Assembly: GCF_019904175.1 (NCBI RefSeq)
Contig: NZ_CP061913.1
Coordinates: 4,960,001-5,024,000, forward strand
DNA from: Dactylosporangium vinaceum
Lineage (GTDB): Bacteria; Actinomycetota; Actinomycetes; Mycobacteriales; Micromonosporaceae
Direction: 5' to 3'
Length of the DNA stretch: 64,000 bases
The notes under the pieces are model-generated. The model was given only the letters and a program-made list of their open reading frames with translations. It was not told the origin of the DNA and did no database searches. The position numbers and the translations under genes were made by a program. Each line of letters starts with the position of its first letter. Positions within the stretch are counted from its first letter, which is position 1. This document shows, piece after piece, positions 27,273 to 36,433 of the stretch.

Positions 27273-28159
27273 CCCCGGTCGAGGAGCCGGCGCAGCGTGT
27301 CGCCGATCGCCTCGACCCGGGCCATCGCCGCGGCGGGGGCCGAGCCGTGCAGCTCGACCTCCGTCGCGTAGATGACCCCGCCCGCGCTGACGACGTGGTC
27401 GGGCGCCCAGACGATCCCGCGGGCGCGCAGCAGCTCGGCCGTCTCCGGGCCGTCGAGCTGGTTGTTGGCCGGCCCGGCGACCGCCCGGCAGCGCAGCCGC
27501 GGCACCGACGCCGGGGTCAGGATGCCGCCGAGCGCGGCCGGCACCAGCACGTCGACGTCGGCCTCCAGGACCCGCTCGGGCGCCAACCACTCGGCCGCCG
27601 GGAACAGCGCCCGCTTCGACTCGTCGACGTCGGACACGACCACGCGGTGCCCGGCGTCGAGGAGCCGGCCGGCCACCAGCGCGCCGACGTGGCCCAGGCC
27701 CATCACCGCGAAGCTCGTCCCGCCGATGACCCGCAGCGCCGCCAGGACGCCGGCCGCGGTGGCGGGGGAGGAGTCGCCGGACGCGGACGGGCGGCAGAAG
27801 ACGTGCGTCGTGCGGGTGGCGATCTCCTCCATGTCGTCCGGGCCGGTGCCGACGTCGGGCCCGGTCGCGTAGGCGCCGCCGAGCTCCTCGACCAGGTCGC
27901 CGACGTCGTGGAGCACCCCGGCGCCGCGCTCGCCGACGACGACGGTCTTGCCGCCGCCGTGCGCGAGCCCGGCCGCCGCGCACTTCGCGGTCATGGCCGC
28001 CGACAGGCGCAGGGCGTCCTCGAGCCCGTCGCGCCAGTCCGGGTACCGCTTGATCCGGCACCCGCCCAGGGCCGGCCCCCGGGCCGTCGAGTGGATGGCG
28101 ATGATGATGACGGCGCCGCTGCGGACCCCGCGGCGAATGACGACTCGTTCGTGCTCCAT
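27269..28159 (-). CDS. Leucine/phenylalanine/valine-type amino-acid dehydrogenase
   Basis: 296 residues. GPALGGCR, MTAKCAAAG and AHGGGKTVV carry the two lysines of the oxidative-deamination site, and VMGLGHVGALVAG is the NAD(P) Rossmann loop, with GPANNQL downstream. It converts a branched or aromatic amino acid to its keto acid and ammonia. Shorter than the usual 345-365 residues, but no core motif is missing; loops and the N-terminus are trimmed. Divergent from an Lrp/AsnC regulator, which very likely controls it. Ends overlapping the GH32 stop by 4 bp. Confidence 0.85.
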   Translation of the reverse strand: MEHERVVIRRGVRSGAVIIIAIHSTARGPALGGCRIKRYPDWRDGLEDALRLSAAMTAKCAAAGLAHGGGKTVVVGERGAGVLHDVGDLVEELGGAYATGPDVGTGPDDMEEIATRTTHVFCRPSASGDSSPATAAGVLAALRVIGGTSFAVMGLGHVGALVAGRLLDAGHRVVVSDVDESKRALFPAAEWLAPERVLEADVDVLVPAALGGILTPASVPRLRCRAVAGPANNQLDGPETAELLRARGIVWAPDHVVSAGGVIYATEVELHGSAPAAAMARVEAIGDTLRRLLDRG

Positions 28160-28199
28160 GCGCTCAAGGTAGGACGGACGATTCCCGGATTCGGCCGTC

Positions 28200-28216
28200 G
28201 CCGAACATCGTTCGGC
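28200..28216. promoter_or_regulatory. Palindrome between dehydrogenase and Lrp genes
   Basis: GCCGAA-CATCG-TTCGGC, a perfect 6-bp inverted repeat centred 30 bp before the Lrp GTG and 49 bp before the dehydrogenase ATG. Likely Lrp/AsnC binding site. Confidence 0.65.
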
Positions 28217-28237
28217 ACCGGGCCTACAATCCCGCCC

Positions 28238-28696
28238 GTGGACGAACTTGATGCGGCGATCGTCGCCGCGCTGCAGCGCGATGCCCGCCAGACGAACCGG
28301 GATCTGGCCGCCGCGGTCGGCATCGCCCCGTCGACGTGCCTGGAGCGCGTCCGGGCCCTGCGCGAGCGGGGTGTCATCACCGGCTTCCACGCCGAGATCA
28401 GCCTCCCGGCCCTCAACCGGCACGTGCAGGCGCTGCTGCACGTCCAGGTCCGCCCGCTCAGCCGCCAGGTGATCGAGGCGTTCAAGGCCTACCTCGGCAC
28501 CCTCCCGGAGGTCCTGTCCTTCTTCGTCCTCACCGGCGGCGACGACTTCCTGGTCCACGTGGCCGTCCCGGGCGTCGAGAGCCTGCACGCCTTCCTCATG
28601 GACAAGTTCAGCCAGCGCAAGGAGATCGTCGGGTTCCGCAGCTCCGTCATCTACCAGCACGCCCGGGCCAACGTCATCGAGCCGCTGGATCTGTGA
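28238..28696 (+). CDS. Lrp/AsnC family transcriptional regulator
   Basis: 152 residues from GTG. N-terminal winged HTH (LDAAIVAALQRDARQTNRDL, IAPSTCLERVRALRERGVI) and C-terminal RAM ligand domain (FFVLTGGDDFLVHVAVP). It should bind an amino acid and control the divergent dehydrogenase through the palindrome at 28200-28216. This is the standard arrangement for bkd/ald-type catabolic dehydrogenases. Confidence 0.9.
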   Translation: MDELDAAIVAALQRDARQTNRDLAAAVGIAPSTCLERVRALRERGVITGFHAEISLPALNRHVQALLHVQVRPLSRQVIEAFKAYLGTLPEVLSFFVLTGGDDFLVHVAVPGVESLHAFLMDKFSQRKEIVGFRSSVIYQHARANVIEPLDL

Positions 28697-28802
28697 CCTA
28701 GCTTCCTAGGCCGCAGGGCGCGGTGTGGTTTGCCTCAAGACCATCCGTGCTGCGCCGAACAGGCTGGTGCAACGCACCGTCGCGGCACCCGAGGAGCAAC
28801 CT

Positions 28803-31634
28803 GTGCCCGAGTCCACCGGTCTCGTCATCGACTATCCGACGCCGGCCCTGGCCGAGGCGTCCCTGGCGCTGCTCGTCCAGGAGCGGCTGGTCATCGTCCT
28901 CAACGCCAAGAACGGCTCGGTGATCTCGGTCAACGACCGGGTGCTGGAGACGACCGACCTGCCGATCGAGGAGATCGTCGGCAAGCGGCTCGAGGATCTC
29001 TGGAAGCTGCAGTCGCAGACGGTCGATCAGCTGCTGGACGCCGCGCGGGCGCACAAGTTCGTCGAGCAGGTGAACTCGATCGTCGACAGCGGCGGGCGGC
29101 AGCGGTGGCTGCGGTTCAACTGCGGGCCGGTCGGGGGCAAGGGGCGCGAGACCGAGGCGATCCTGATCACCGCGTACGACATCACGAACGACAGGCGGCT
29201 CGTGGCCGAGCTGCGCGGGAAGTACGCCGCGGTGGACCGGGCGCAGTCGGTCATCGAGTTCGACCTCAACGGCGAGATCCTCACCGCGAACGAGAACTTC
29301 CTGGAGCTGACCGGGTACTCGCTCGGCGACATCGTGGGCCAGCACCACCGCATGTTCGTGGAGGAGGCGACGGCCAACAGCAAGGAGTACGCGGAGATGT
29401 GGGCCCGTCTCGCCGCGGGTGAGGTGGAGAGCGGGGAGTACAAGCGCATCGGCCGGGGCGGGCGCGAGGTGTGGCTGCGCGCGACGTACAACCCGATATT
29501 CGACCTGGAGGGCCGCCCGTACAAGGTCGTGAAGTATGCGCTCGACGTGACGGAGTCGAAGCTGACCGCGGCCGAGTTCGTGGGGAAGGTCGCGGCGGTC
29601 GACCGCGCGCAGGCGGTGATCGAGTTCGACCTCGACGGCACCATCAGGGCGGTCAACCGCAACTTCTGCAACGTGACCGGGTACGAGCCGGACGAGCTCA
29701 TCGGCCAGCAGCACAAGATGCTGGTGGGTGAGGAGGAGGGGCGCTCGAACGGGTACCGCGGGTTCTGGCAGCGCCTGGCGAAGGGGCAGTTCGAGCAGGG
29801 GGAGTACAAGCGCTTCGGCAAGAACGGCCGGGAGGTGTGGCTGCAGGCCAGCTACAACCCGATCTTCGATCTGGACGGCCGGCCGTACAAGGTGGTGAAG
29901 TACGCGACCGACATCACCGACTCCAAGCACAAGAACGCGGAGTTCGAGGGCAAGGTCGCGGCCATCGACCGTGCGCAGGCGGTGATCGAGTTCGACCTGG
30001 ACGGGATGATCCTGTCGGCGAACCGCAACTTCCTGGAGACGATGAACTACGGCAGCGCCGACGAGCTCAAGGGCAAGCACCACCGGATCTTCGTGGACCC
30101 GACGACGGCGGCGTCGGAGGACTACCGGCAGTTCTGGGCGCGGCTGAGCCGCGGGGAGTTCGAGTCGGGGGAGTACAAGCGGGTCGGCAAGGGCGGCCGG
30201 GAGGTGTGGCTGCAGGCGACGTACAACCCGATCTTCGACCTGGAGGGCCGCCCGTACAAGGTGGTCAAGTTCGCCACCGACGTGACGGAGGCGAAGCAGC
30301 GCAACGGGGAGTTCGAGGGGAAGGTCGCGGCGATCGCGCGGGCCCAGGCGGTGATCGAGTTCGACACGAACGGGATCATCCTGGACGCGAACCGCAACTT
30401 CCTGGACCTGCTCGGCTACAGCCTGGACGAGATCCGGGGCCGCCACCACAAGCTGTTCGTGGATGCGCAGGACGCCGCGTCGGACCAGTACCAGGACTTC
30501 TGGGACCGGTTGAAGCGGGGCGAGTTCGACTCGGGGGAGTACAAGCGGGTCGGCAAGGACGGCCGCGAGGTGTGGATCCAGGCGACGTACAACCCGATCC
30601 TGGATCTGGACGGCCGGCCCTACAAGATCGTGAAGTTCGCGTCGGACGTGACGCAGGCGAAGCTGCGCACGGCGGAGTTCGAGGGCAAGGTCGCGGCGAT
30701 CAACCGGGCCCAGGCGGTGATCGAGTTCGACCTGGACGGCAATGTGCTGACGGCGAACGACAACTTCCTGCGCACGATGGGCTACTCGATGCGGGAGATC
30801 GTGGCGCAGCACCACAGCATGTTCTGCACGCAGGACTATGTGACGTCGCAGGAGTACCGCGACTTCTGGCTGCGGCTGGGGCGCGGCGAGATCCTCAGCG
30901 GCCGCTTCCACCGGGTCGGCAAGTACGGGCGCGACGTGTACCTGTCGGCGACGTACAACCCGATCTTCGACCTCAAGGGCGATCCGGTGAAGGTCATCAA
31001 GTTCGCGACCGACGTGACCCAGCAGGTGGAGCTCGAGCAGCAGCTGAGCGTGAAGACGCGGGACATGAGCAAGGCGATCGACGAGCTGTCGACGTCGATC
31101 GCGACGATCGTCGGCAATGCGGGGCAGGCCAGTGAGCTGGCCGGGGAGACGCAGACGAACGCGCAGCGGGGCTTCGAGGAGCTGCGCAAGTCGATCGAGG
31201 CGATCGACCTGATGGAGCGCTCGTCGGATCAGATCGCCGGGATCGTCCAGGTGATCGGGGAGATCGCGTCGCAGACGAACCTGCTGGCGTTCAACGCCTC
31301 CATCGAGGCGGCCCGGGCCGGTGAGCACGGGGTGGGCTTCTCGGTGGTGGCCGGGGAGGTGCGCAAGCTGGCGGAGCGCTCGTCGGACTCGGCGCGGGAG
31401 ATCAGCCGGCTGATCCAGGAGTCGGCGACGCGGATCAACCAGGGCTCCCAGGTGGCGCAGCGGGCGCAGGACGCGTTCGAGGAGATCCTGCGCAGCGTCG
31501 GCAAGACGGCCGAGTCGATCCATCACATCGTGACGCAGACGCAGATGCAGCAGGACGCGTCGCGGACGGTGAACTCGCTCATCGGTGACCTGGTGGGGGC
31601 GGCGCCGTCGGCCGAGGTCGGTCTGGACCAGTGA
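28803..31634 (+). CDS. Soluble chemoreceptor with six PAS domains
   Basis: 943 residues, no membrane segment. PAS 1 (about 25-135) is divergent. PAS-PAC 2-6 begin near residues 139, 261, 383, 506 and 628, a strict 122-123 residue period, each carrying [26 protein letters not shown] and ATYNPIFDL. Residues about 745-943 are the MCP signalling hairpin, with the tip [20 protein letters not shown] at 826-845. It should sense an intracellular cue or redox state and drive a CheA through CheW. GTG at 28803 is chosen for its GAGGAG; GTG at 28725 is an upstream alternative. Followed after 4 bp by a triple-CheW gene. Confidence 0.92.
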   Translation: MPESTGLVIDYPTPALAEASLALLVQERLVIVLNAKNGSVISVNDRVLETTDLPIEEIVGKRLEDLWKLQSQTVDQLLDAARAHKFVEQVNSIVDSGGRQRWLRFNCGPVGGKGRETEAILITAYDITNDRRLVAELRGKYAAVDRAQSVIEFDLNGEILTANENFLELTGYSLGDIVGQHHRMFVEEATANSKEYAEMWARLAAGEVESGEYKRIGRGGREVWLRATYNPIFDLEGRPYKVVKYALDVTESKLTAAEFVGKVAAVDRAQAVIEFDLDGTIRAVNRNFCNVTGYEPDELIGQQHKMLVGEEEGRSNGYRGFWQRLAKGQFEQGEYKRFGKNGREVWLQASYNPIFDLDGRPYKVVKYATDITDSKHKNAEFEGKVAAIDRAQAVIEFDLDGMILSANRNFLETMNYGSADELKGKHHRIFVDPTTAASEDYRQFWARLSRGEFESGEYKRVGKGGREVWLQATYNPIFDLEGRPYKVVKFATDVTEAKQRNGEFEGKVAAIARAQAVIEFDTNGIILDANRNFLDLLGYSLDEIRGRHHKLFVDAQDAASDQYQDFWDRLKRGEFDSGEYKRVGKDGREVWIQATYNPILDLDGRPYKIVKFASDVTQAKLRTAEFEGKVAAINRAQAVIEFDLDGNVLTANDNFLRTMGYSMREIVAQHHSMFCTQDYVTSQEYRDFWLRLGRGEILSGRFHRVGKYGRDVYLSATYNPIFDLKGDPVKVIKFATDVTQQVELEQQLSVKTRDMSKAIDELSTSIATIVGNAGQASELAGETQTNAQRGFEELRKSIEAIDLMERSSDQIAGIVQVIGEIASQTNLLAFNASIEAARAGEHGVGFSVVAGEVRKLAERSSDSAREISRLIQESATRINQGSQVAQRAQDAFEEILRSVGKTAESIHHIVTQTQMQQDASRTVNSLIGDLVGAAPSAEVGLDQ
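29217..31040 (+). repeat. Five tandem PAS-coding repeats of about 366 bp
   Basis: Units start near 29217, 29583, 29949, 30318 and 30684. Blocks such as CAGGCGGTGATCGAGTTCGA and TACAACCCGATCTTCGACCT recur almost unchanged, so the array grew by recent internal duplication and could recombine. Confidence 0.9.
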
Positions 31635-31638
31635 CGAG

Positions 31639-33111
31639 GTGAGCGCGATCCTCTACGGGGTGTTCACGGTCGCGGAGGTCCACGTCGCCCTGCCGCTGTC
31701 GGAGCTGCGCGAGGTCATCCCGTGCCCGGCGTCGTTCAACCCGCTGATGGCCTCGGCGCCGGGGCTCGTCGGTGCGGTGATGCTGCGCCATCAGGTGATC
31801 CCGGTGCTGGACCTGCGGCGGATGGTGGGTGTCGACTCGCCGGCGCAGCCGGAGATCGTGGTGGTGGCCGCCTACGCCGGTTCGGTGTTCGGGCTGCTGG
31901 CCAGCGGGGTCCGCGGCGTGGTGCACGTGGAGGAGCGCGAGCGGCTGGGCATGTCGGTGAACGTCGAGCTGCCGCAGGTGTTCGCGAGCACGTTCGAGCG
32001 GGCCGACGACGGGGCGGTGGTGTGTGTGCTGGACTGCGCGGCCATCACCCGGCTGCCGGGGATGGTGCTGGCCAGCGACACGGGCGGCCCGTCCGGTGCG
32101 GTGGCGCAGGCCCAGGAGCAAGGGCGCGTCGGGGGTACCGCCACGAGCCGGATGATGATGCTGCTGCGGGCCGGGGAGATCGGCCTGTGCATCGACGTCT
32201 CGCACATCCACTCGGTCGTGCCCGAGCTGGTGCTGAAGTCCTCGCCGATCGACGGCGGGATCGTCCACGGCGTCATCGAGCTCGGCGACCATTACGTCCC
32301 GACCGTCGACGCTCTGGCCGTGCTGGGCCTGGGCGCGCTCGCGCCGATCGACGTGAAGCGGGGCGTGGCCCTGGCCTACGAGCGGGGGATTCTGACGTTC
32401 GCGGTGACGGAGGTCGTGTCGATCGTGTCGGTGGCCGACGGTGACGTGCTGGCGGTGCCGGACTTCGGGCTGCCGTCGTCGGACTTCGCCGTCGGGATCC
32501 TGCCGGGCCAGGACGGCGGCTCGTATCTGGTCATCGACGGGTCGCGGCTGCGGGCCGACGGGGAGCTGGGCACGCTCGCCGCGCTGGGCACGCCGGTGGC
32601 GGGGCGGGCGGCGGCGCCGAAGCGTGACACCCGGGCCGACGAGCCGCCCCCGCAGGACGGCCGGGTCATCGAATACCGGGCCCGCAAGTACCTGACGTAT
32701 CTGGCCGGCCCGGAGGTGGCGACGCCGCTGACGCAGATCGCGGAGATCGTGCCGTATCCGGGCGACGTGATCCCGTTCGTGGGCGGCGGCCCGCTGCGCG
32801 GGGTGTTCACGCACCACCGCACGTCGGTGCCGCTGGTGGACCTGCCGGCGCTGCTCGGCGAGGCGGCGCAGATCGACCCGGCGGCGGCCCGGGTGCTGCT
32901 GGTCACCGGGGTCGGGTTCATCGTGCCGGGGCTGCGGGCGATCGAGGAGTCGACGTGGGAGGAGCGCGTCGCCGACGGCACGCCCGCGCCGCAGTCGCTG
33001 GCCGGCAGCCCTCTGGTGAAGATCGGCACGCGGATGCTCGCCCGGCTGGATCTGGAGGAGTTCGCCCGCACTATGGTTGGCGACCGTGGAACTGATCAGG
33101 GTGGAGCTTGA
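31639..33111 (+). CDS. Three-domain CheW-like scaffold protein
   Basis: 490 residues of three successive CheW-like domains: about 1-150 (VAEVHVALPLSELREVIP, VMLRHQVIPVLDLRRMVG), 170-320 (LLRAGEIGLCIDVSHIHSVV) and 345-490 (LAGPEVATPLTQIAEIVPYP). CheW domains dock chemoreceptors to CheA kinases, so this protein could crosslink several receptors in one array. GTG start 4 bp after the chemoreceptor stop; coupled translation is likely. No cheA, cheB or cheR lies in the window. The Pfam assignment of each unit is from motif reading. Confidence 0.85.
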   Translation: MSAILYGVFTVAEVHVALPLSELREVIPCPASFNPLMASAPGLVGAVMLRHQVIPVLDLRRMVGVDSPAQPEIVVVAAYAGSVFGLLASGVRGVVHVEERERLGMSVNVELPQVFASTFERADDGAVVCVLDCAAITRLPGMVLASDTGGPSGAVAQAQEQGRVGGTATSRMMMLLRAGEIGLCIDVSHIHSVVPELVLKSSPIDGGIVHGVIELGDHYVPTVDALAVLGLGALAPIDVKRGVALAYERGILTFAVTEVVSIVSVADGDVLAVPDFGLPSSDFAVGILPGQDGGSYLVIDGSRLRADGELGTLAALGTPVAGRAAAPKRDTRADEPPPQDGRVIEYRARKYLTYLAGPEVATPLTQIAEIVPYPGDVIPFVGGGPLRGVFTHHRTSVPLVDLPALLGEAAQIDPAAARVLLVTGVGFIVPGLRAIEESTWEERVADGTPAPQSLAGSPLVKIGTRMLARLDLEEFARTMVGDRGTDQGGA

Positions 33112-33832
33112 CGGCCGCGAACCCACCCTCGATGAGCTGTACGGGCCGCTGCTGGCCAACTTCGGGCACTTCACCGCGCTGCAGGTGCGCGCCGGTCGGG
33201 CCCGCGGCCTGGACCTGCACCTGACGCGGCTGTCGGCGCAGACCCGGGAGCTGCTCGGCGCGGACCTGGACACCGGGCAGGTCCGGGGGTGGCTGCGCCA
33301 CGCGCTGCGCGACGTGCCCGACGCGTCCGTGCGGGTGAACGTGTACCCGGGCCCGACCGTCATGATCTTCGTCCGGCCCCCGGCGTCGCCGCCCGCGTCG
33401 CCGCTGCGGCTGCGGTCCGTGCCCTACGAGCGGCCCGCGGCGCACCTCAAGCACGTCGGCGGCTTCGGCCAGATCTACTTCGGCCTGCGGGCGGAGGCCG
33501 AGGGCTTCGACGACGCGCTGCTGACCGACCGCACGGGCGCGGTGTGTGAGTCGGCGATCGCGAACATCGCGTTCTTCGACGGCACCACTGTCACCTGGCC
33601 GACCGGGCCGCACCTGCCGGGGATCGAGATGCAGCTGCTGGAGCCGCGGCTGCCGTCCCGGCGGGCCCGGGTCGACCTCGGCGGCCTCGGGGCGTTCCGC
33701 TCGGCGTTCACCACCAACTCGATAGGCGTGACGGCGGTGGCCCGCATCGACGACGTCGAGTTCACCGTCGACGCCGGCCTGATGCACCGCGTCGAGCGGG
33801 AGTTCACCGCCGTGCCCTGGGACTCAATCTAG
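33086..33832 (+). CDS. PLP-dependent class IV aminotransferase-like protein
   Basis: 248 residues, fold type IV (BCAT/ADC lyase) architecture. The lysine in HLKHVGGFGQ is the probable PLP Schiff-base residue, and ESAIANIAFFDG matches the conserved E-S-N segment that holds the cofactor phosphate. Start GTG at 33086 (TTG at 33077 also possible); it overlaps the CheW-like gene by 26 bp, so it is part of the chemotaxis-like operon. Substrate unknown. Its 3' end overlaps the convergent XRE-cupin gene by 9 bp. Confidence 0.75.
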   Translation: MELIRVELDGREPTLDELYGPLLANFGHFTALQVRAGRARGLDLHLTRLSAQTRELLGADLDTGQVRGWLRHALRDVPDASVRVNVYPGPTVMIFVRPPASPPASPLRLRSVPYERPAAHLKHVGGFGQIYFGLRAEAEGFDDALLTDRTGAVCESAIANIAFFDGTTVTWPTGPHLPGIEMQLLEPRLPSRRARVDLGGLGAFRSAFTTNSIGVTAVARIDDVEFTVDAGLMHRVEREFTAVPWDSI

Positions 33833-34399
33833 TTTCCGCAGGTGGGTGCGGCGGCCGCCGTGGTCGAAGATGCCGAGGATCTCGGCCGGCCCGCCCTTCG
33901 ACCCGAACGCGTGCGGGACCATCGTGTCGAACTCGGCCGCCTCGCCCGCCTCGACGAGGATGAGCCGCTCGTTGAGGCGCAGCGCGATCGTGCCGCTCAG
34001 GACCGTGAACCACTCGAAGCCGGGGTGGGCCTTGAGCTGGTCCGGTCCGGCGACGGGCCGGTCGATCCGCATCTTCGCGACGGTGGTGCCGCCGGGGCCC
34101 GCCTCGTGCCGCAGCGTCCACGTGGTCATCCCCCGCTCGGCGTCGTGGCGGGGCCGGATCACCACGTCCGCGTCGCCGGACTCGACGAGCGCGTCGAGCG
34201 ACGTGCCGAGGGCCCGGGCGATGGCGGTGAGCTGGTCGAGGCTGATCCGCCGGTGCCCGGTCTCGATCCGGCTCAGCGTCGACGGGCTCAGGTAGCAGGC
34301 GGCCGCGAGGTCGTCGAGGGACATGCCCAGCGCGCTGCGCAGCCCCCGGATCCGGCTGCGCACGAGCGCGTCGAGATCCCCATCCCCGTCTTGCTTCAT
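33824..34399 (-). CDS. XRE-family regulator with C-terminal cupin
   Basis: 191 residues. HTH_3 domain at about 20-75 (SLDDLAAACYLSPSTLSRIETG), cupin_2 at about 105-185 (HPGFEWFTVLSGTIALRLNERL, FDTMVPHAFGSKGG). Such regulators sense a small molecule through the cupin. Divergent from a His-rich methyltransferase across 47 bp, which is the most likely target. The ATG at 34399 is preferred over TTG at 34426. Confidence 0.85.
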   Translation of the reverse strand: MKQDGDGDLDALVRSRIRGLRSALGMSLDDLAAACYLSPSTLSRIETGHRRISLDQLTAIARALGTSLDALVESGDADVVIRPRHDAERGMTTWTLRHEAGPGGTTVAKMRIDRPVAGPDQLKAHPGFEWFTVLSGTIALRLNERLILVEAGEAAEFDTMVPHAFGSKGGPAEILGIFDHGGRRTHLRKLD

Positions 34400-34446
34400 A
34401 CGCAAGATGCTATGCGATTGCGGCAAGGTCTGGCTACAGTCGCCGT
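34400..34446. promoter_or_regulatory. Divergent promoter of XRE-cupin and His-rich methyltransferase
   Basis: 47 bp with repeated GCAA/TTGC elements (CGCAAGATGC, GCGATTGCGGCAAG) that form imperfect inverted repeats, consistent with an XRE operator overlapping both promoters. Confidence 0.5.
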
Positions 34447-35394
34447 ATGACGCACGGTCACCACCACGGACCCGAGCACCAGCACCCGCACGAGCAGCCC
34501 GGCGATGCCCATGAGCAGCCCGGCCACGCGCAGGACGGACAGCACGGGCACGGCCACCAGGAGCAGCACGGGCAGCACGGGCACGGCCACCAGCACGGGC
34601 ACAGCGAGGGCCTGGCCGAGCTGCTGGAGCTCGACGCCGAGGTCCTGCACGACTACCACGCCGGCATCGTCGCCTGGGTCCGCTCGCAGGGGCCGGCCGC
34701 CCGGATCGCCGACCTCGGCGCGGGCACCGGCGCCGGCACCCTGGAGCTGCTGGCCCAGTTCGACACCGCCACCGTCATCGCAGTCGACAGCGACGCCGCC
34801 ATGCTGCACCGCCTGACCGCGAACGCCACCGCCCGCGGCCTGCAGGCCCGGGTCCGCACCCTCCAGGCCGACCTGGACAGCGGCTGGCCCGCCGAGCTCG
34901 ACGGCCTCGACCTGATCTGGGCCGCCAACTCCATGCACCACATGGCCGACCCGCCCCGGGTCCTGCGCGACATCCGCGCCGCCCTGGCCCCCGGCGGCCT
35001 GCTGGCCATGTCGGAGCTCGACTCGTTCCCGCGCTTCCTGCCACCCGGCGACGGCCTCGAGGAGCGCACCCACCGCGCGATGACCCGCCGCCGCGAGCAG
35101 GACATGCCACACCTGGGCGCCGACTGGGACGTCCTGCTCGCCGCGGCCGGCCTGAAGATCCGCGTCGAACGCCGCTTCGAGGTCACCCTCACCCAGCCCC
35201 TGCCGGAGGCCGCCGCCCGCTACGCCCAGTCGTCGCTGCGCCGCACCCGCGACGGCCTGGCCGACGACCTCGACCCGGCCGACGTCGAGGCCCTGACCGC
35301 CCTGGTCGCCGACGACGGCCCCAAGTCCGTCCGCCACCGCAGCGACCTCACCGTCCGCGCCGCCCGCACCGTCTGGCTGGCCGAACCGGCCTGA
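34447..35394 (+). CDS. SAM-dependent methyltransferase with histidine-rich N-terminal tail
   Basis: 315 residues. Residues 1-53 are a His/Gln/Gly-rich tail with HGH and HEQPG repeats (about 17 His), a likely Ni/Zn/Co-binding tract. The methyltransferase domain follows, with motif I IADLGAGTGAGTLELL and the post-motif IWAANSMHHMADPPRVL (Methyltransf_12/25 type). A metal-responsive or metal-handling methyltransferase is inferred; acceptor unknown. Divergent from the XRE-cupin regulator. The DNA repeats in the tail look slippage-prone. Confidence 0.85.
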   Translation: MTHGHHHGPEHQHPHEQPGDAHEQPGHAQDGQHGHGHQEQHGQHGHGHQHGHSEGLAELLELDAEVLHDYHAGIVAWVRSQGPAARIADLGAGTGAGTLELLAQFDTATVIAVDSDAAMLHRLTANATARGLQARVRTLQADLDSGWPAELDGLDLIWAANSMHHMADPPRVLRDIRAALAPGGLLAMSELDSFPRFLPPGDGLEERTHRAMTRRREQDMPHLGADWDVLLAAAGLKIRVERRFEVTLTQPLPEAAARYAQSSLRRTRDGLADDLDPADVEALTALVADDGPKSVRHRSDLTVRAARTVWLAEPA

Positions 35395-35402
35395 CCCACC
35401 CG

Positions 35403-35736
35403 AGCGGCATCCGCCACCGTCCAAGCGACCCTGACGCCGATCTCGGCGCCGAGTTTGCGCATCGAGAGCCCGGCCGGCCCGTCACGGTCGAGCATCGCCA
35501 GCGCGGTGCGGACGATGGACTCGCGGGTGAGCGCCGCCCCGCACCTCGTAGTACAGCTCGTCACCGCCGGCCCGGACCCGTCCGGCCCGCACGGGCACCC
35601 GCTGCGCGAGGGCCCGCACCCGGTCCGGGTGCGCCGGCGAGGAGCGTCCCGGGTCGGCGGCGAGCAGCCCCGCGGTCCCGTGGGCGAGGGCCTTGAGCAG
35701 CGCGGCACCGGTACCCATGACGCCTCCGAACGGCAC
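35403..35736 (-). pseudogene. TetR-type regulator remnant, scrambled
   Basis: Near 35430-35540 one reverse frame reads LTRESIVRTALAMLDRDGPAG and then LSMRKLGAEIGV, the first helices of a TetR HTH, and then stops matching. Another frame at 35545-35736 encodes unrelated text (GGDELYYEVRG, alpha/beta-hydrolase-like). No single frame joins them and the TetR ligand domain is absent. Best read as debris of a truncated TetR gene. The whole gap 35395-35755 holds nothing else I can support. Confidence 0.55.
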
Positions 35737-35755
35737 ACCGTATGTCCGGCCAGGG

Positions 35756-36385
35756 TCAGCGGGCGCCCCAGCGGTCCTCGTGGCGGACTTGGTCCAGGGG
35801 TGCGCGGCGGCGCCAGCCGTGCCGCTCCAGGTCCGGCACCTCGGCGAGCCGGCTCACCGGGCCCAGGCAGAGCCAGGCCACGGGCCGGACGGCGGCCGGG
35901 ATGCCGAGCAGCTCGCGCAGGTACTCCTCCCGGTAGAACGACACCCAGCCGACGCCGAGCCCTTCGGCCGTGGCGGCGAGCCACAGGTTCTGGATGGCCA
36001 GGCACACCGAGTACAGGCCGGCGTCGGCGATCGCGTGGCGGCCCAGGACCGCGGGCCCGCCGCGCCCGGCGTCGTAGGTGACGACGACCGACAGCGTCGA
36101 CTCGAGCACCCCGTCGATCTTGATCCGGGCGAACCGCGCGGCCGCGTCGCCGTCAAGCGTCGCGGCGAACACCTCCCGCTCCCGGGCCACGTGCCCGTGG
36201 AACGCCGTGCGCAGCCCGCGGTCGCGCACGACGACGAAGTCCCACGGCTGCGACAGGCCCACGCTCGGCGCGGCGTGCGCGGCGGTCAGGACCCGGTCGA
36301 GGACCTCGGCCGGCACCGGCGCGCCGGTGAACTCGCCGCGCACGTCCCGGCGGCGGTTGATGATGTCGTACAGGTCGTGCGTCAT
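35756..36385 (-). CDS. bluB: 5,6-dimethylbenzimidazole synthase
   Basis: 209 residues, flavin-destructase of the nitroreductase fold. RRRDVRGEF, AAHAAPSVGLSQPWDFV, FARIKIDGVLEST and QNLWLAATAEGLGVGWVS are the BluB signatures that separate it from ordinary nitroreductases. It breaks down FMNH2 with O2 to make the lower ligand of vitamin B12. The ATG at 36385 follows GGGAG. A cobalamin riboswitch lies directly upstream, which strongly supports the function. It stands alone in the window; other cob genes must lie elsewhere. Confidence 0.93.
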   Translation of the reverse strand: MTHDLYDIINRRRDVRGEFTGAPVPAEVLDRVLTAAHAAPSVGLSQPWDFVVVRDRGLRTAFHGHVAREREVFAATLDGDAAARFARIKIDGVLESTLSVVVTYDAGRGGPAVLGRHAIADAGLYSVCLAIQNLWLAATAEGLGVGWVSFYREEYLRELLGIPAAVRPVAWLCLGPVSRLAEVPDLERHGWRRRAPLDQVRHEDRWGAR

Positions 36386-36408
36386 GGGCAGGCTCCCGCT
36401 GCGCTCAA

Positions 36409-36427
36409 GCCCCGGACACGCCGGGGC
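36409..36427 (-). promoter_or_regulatory. Hairpin between riboswitch and bluB
   Basis: Perfect 7-bp stem GCCCCGG / CCGGGGC with a 5-nt loop, between the riboswitch and the bluB ribosome site. No U-run follows, so it may act on translation or as a weak terminator (expression platform). Confidence 0.5.
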
Positions 36428-36433
36428 ACTCAA

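Noticed and set aside
27269-28159. Dehydrogenase taken as truncated because it is about 50-60 residues short
   Set aside because: All catalytic and NAD motifs are present in order; the loss is in loops and the N-terminus, so it is called intact.
29217-31040. Regular repeats suggesting a CRISPR-like array
   Set aside because: The units are 366 bp, lie in one open frame and encode PAS domains.
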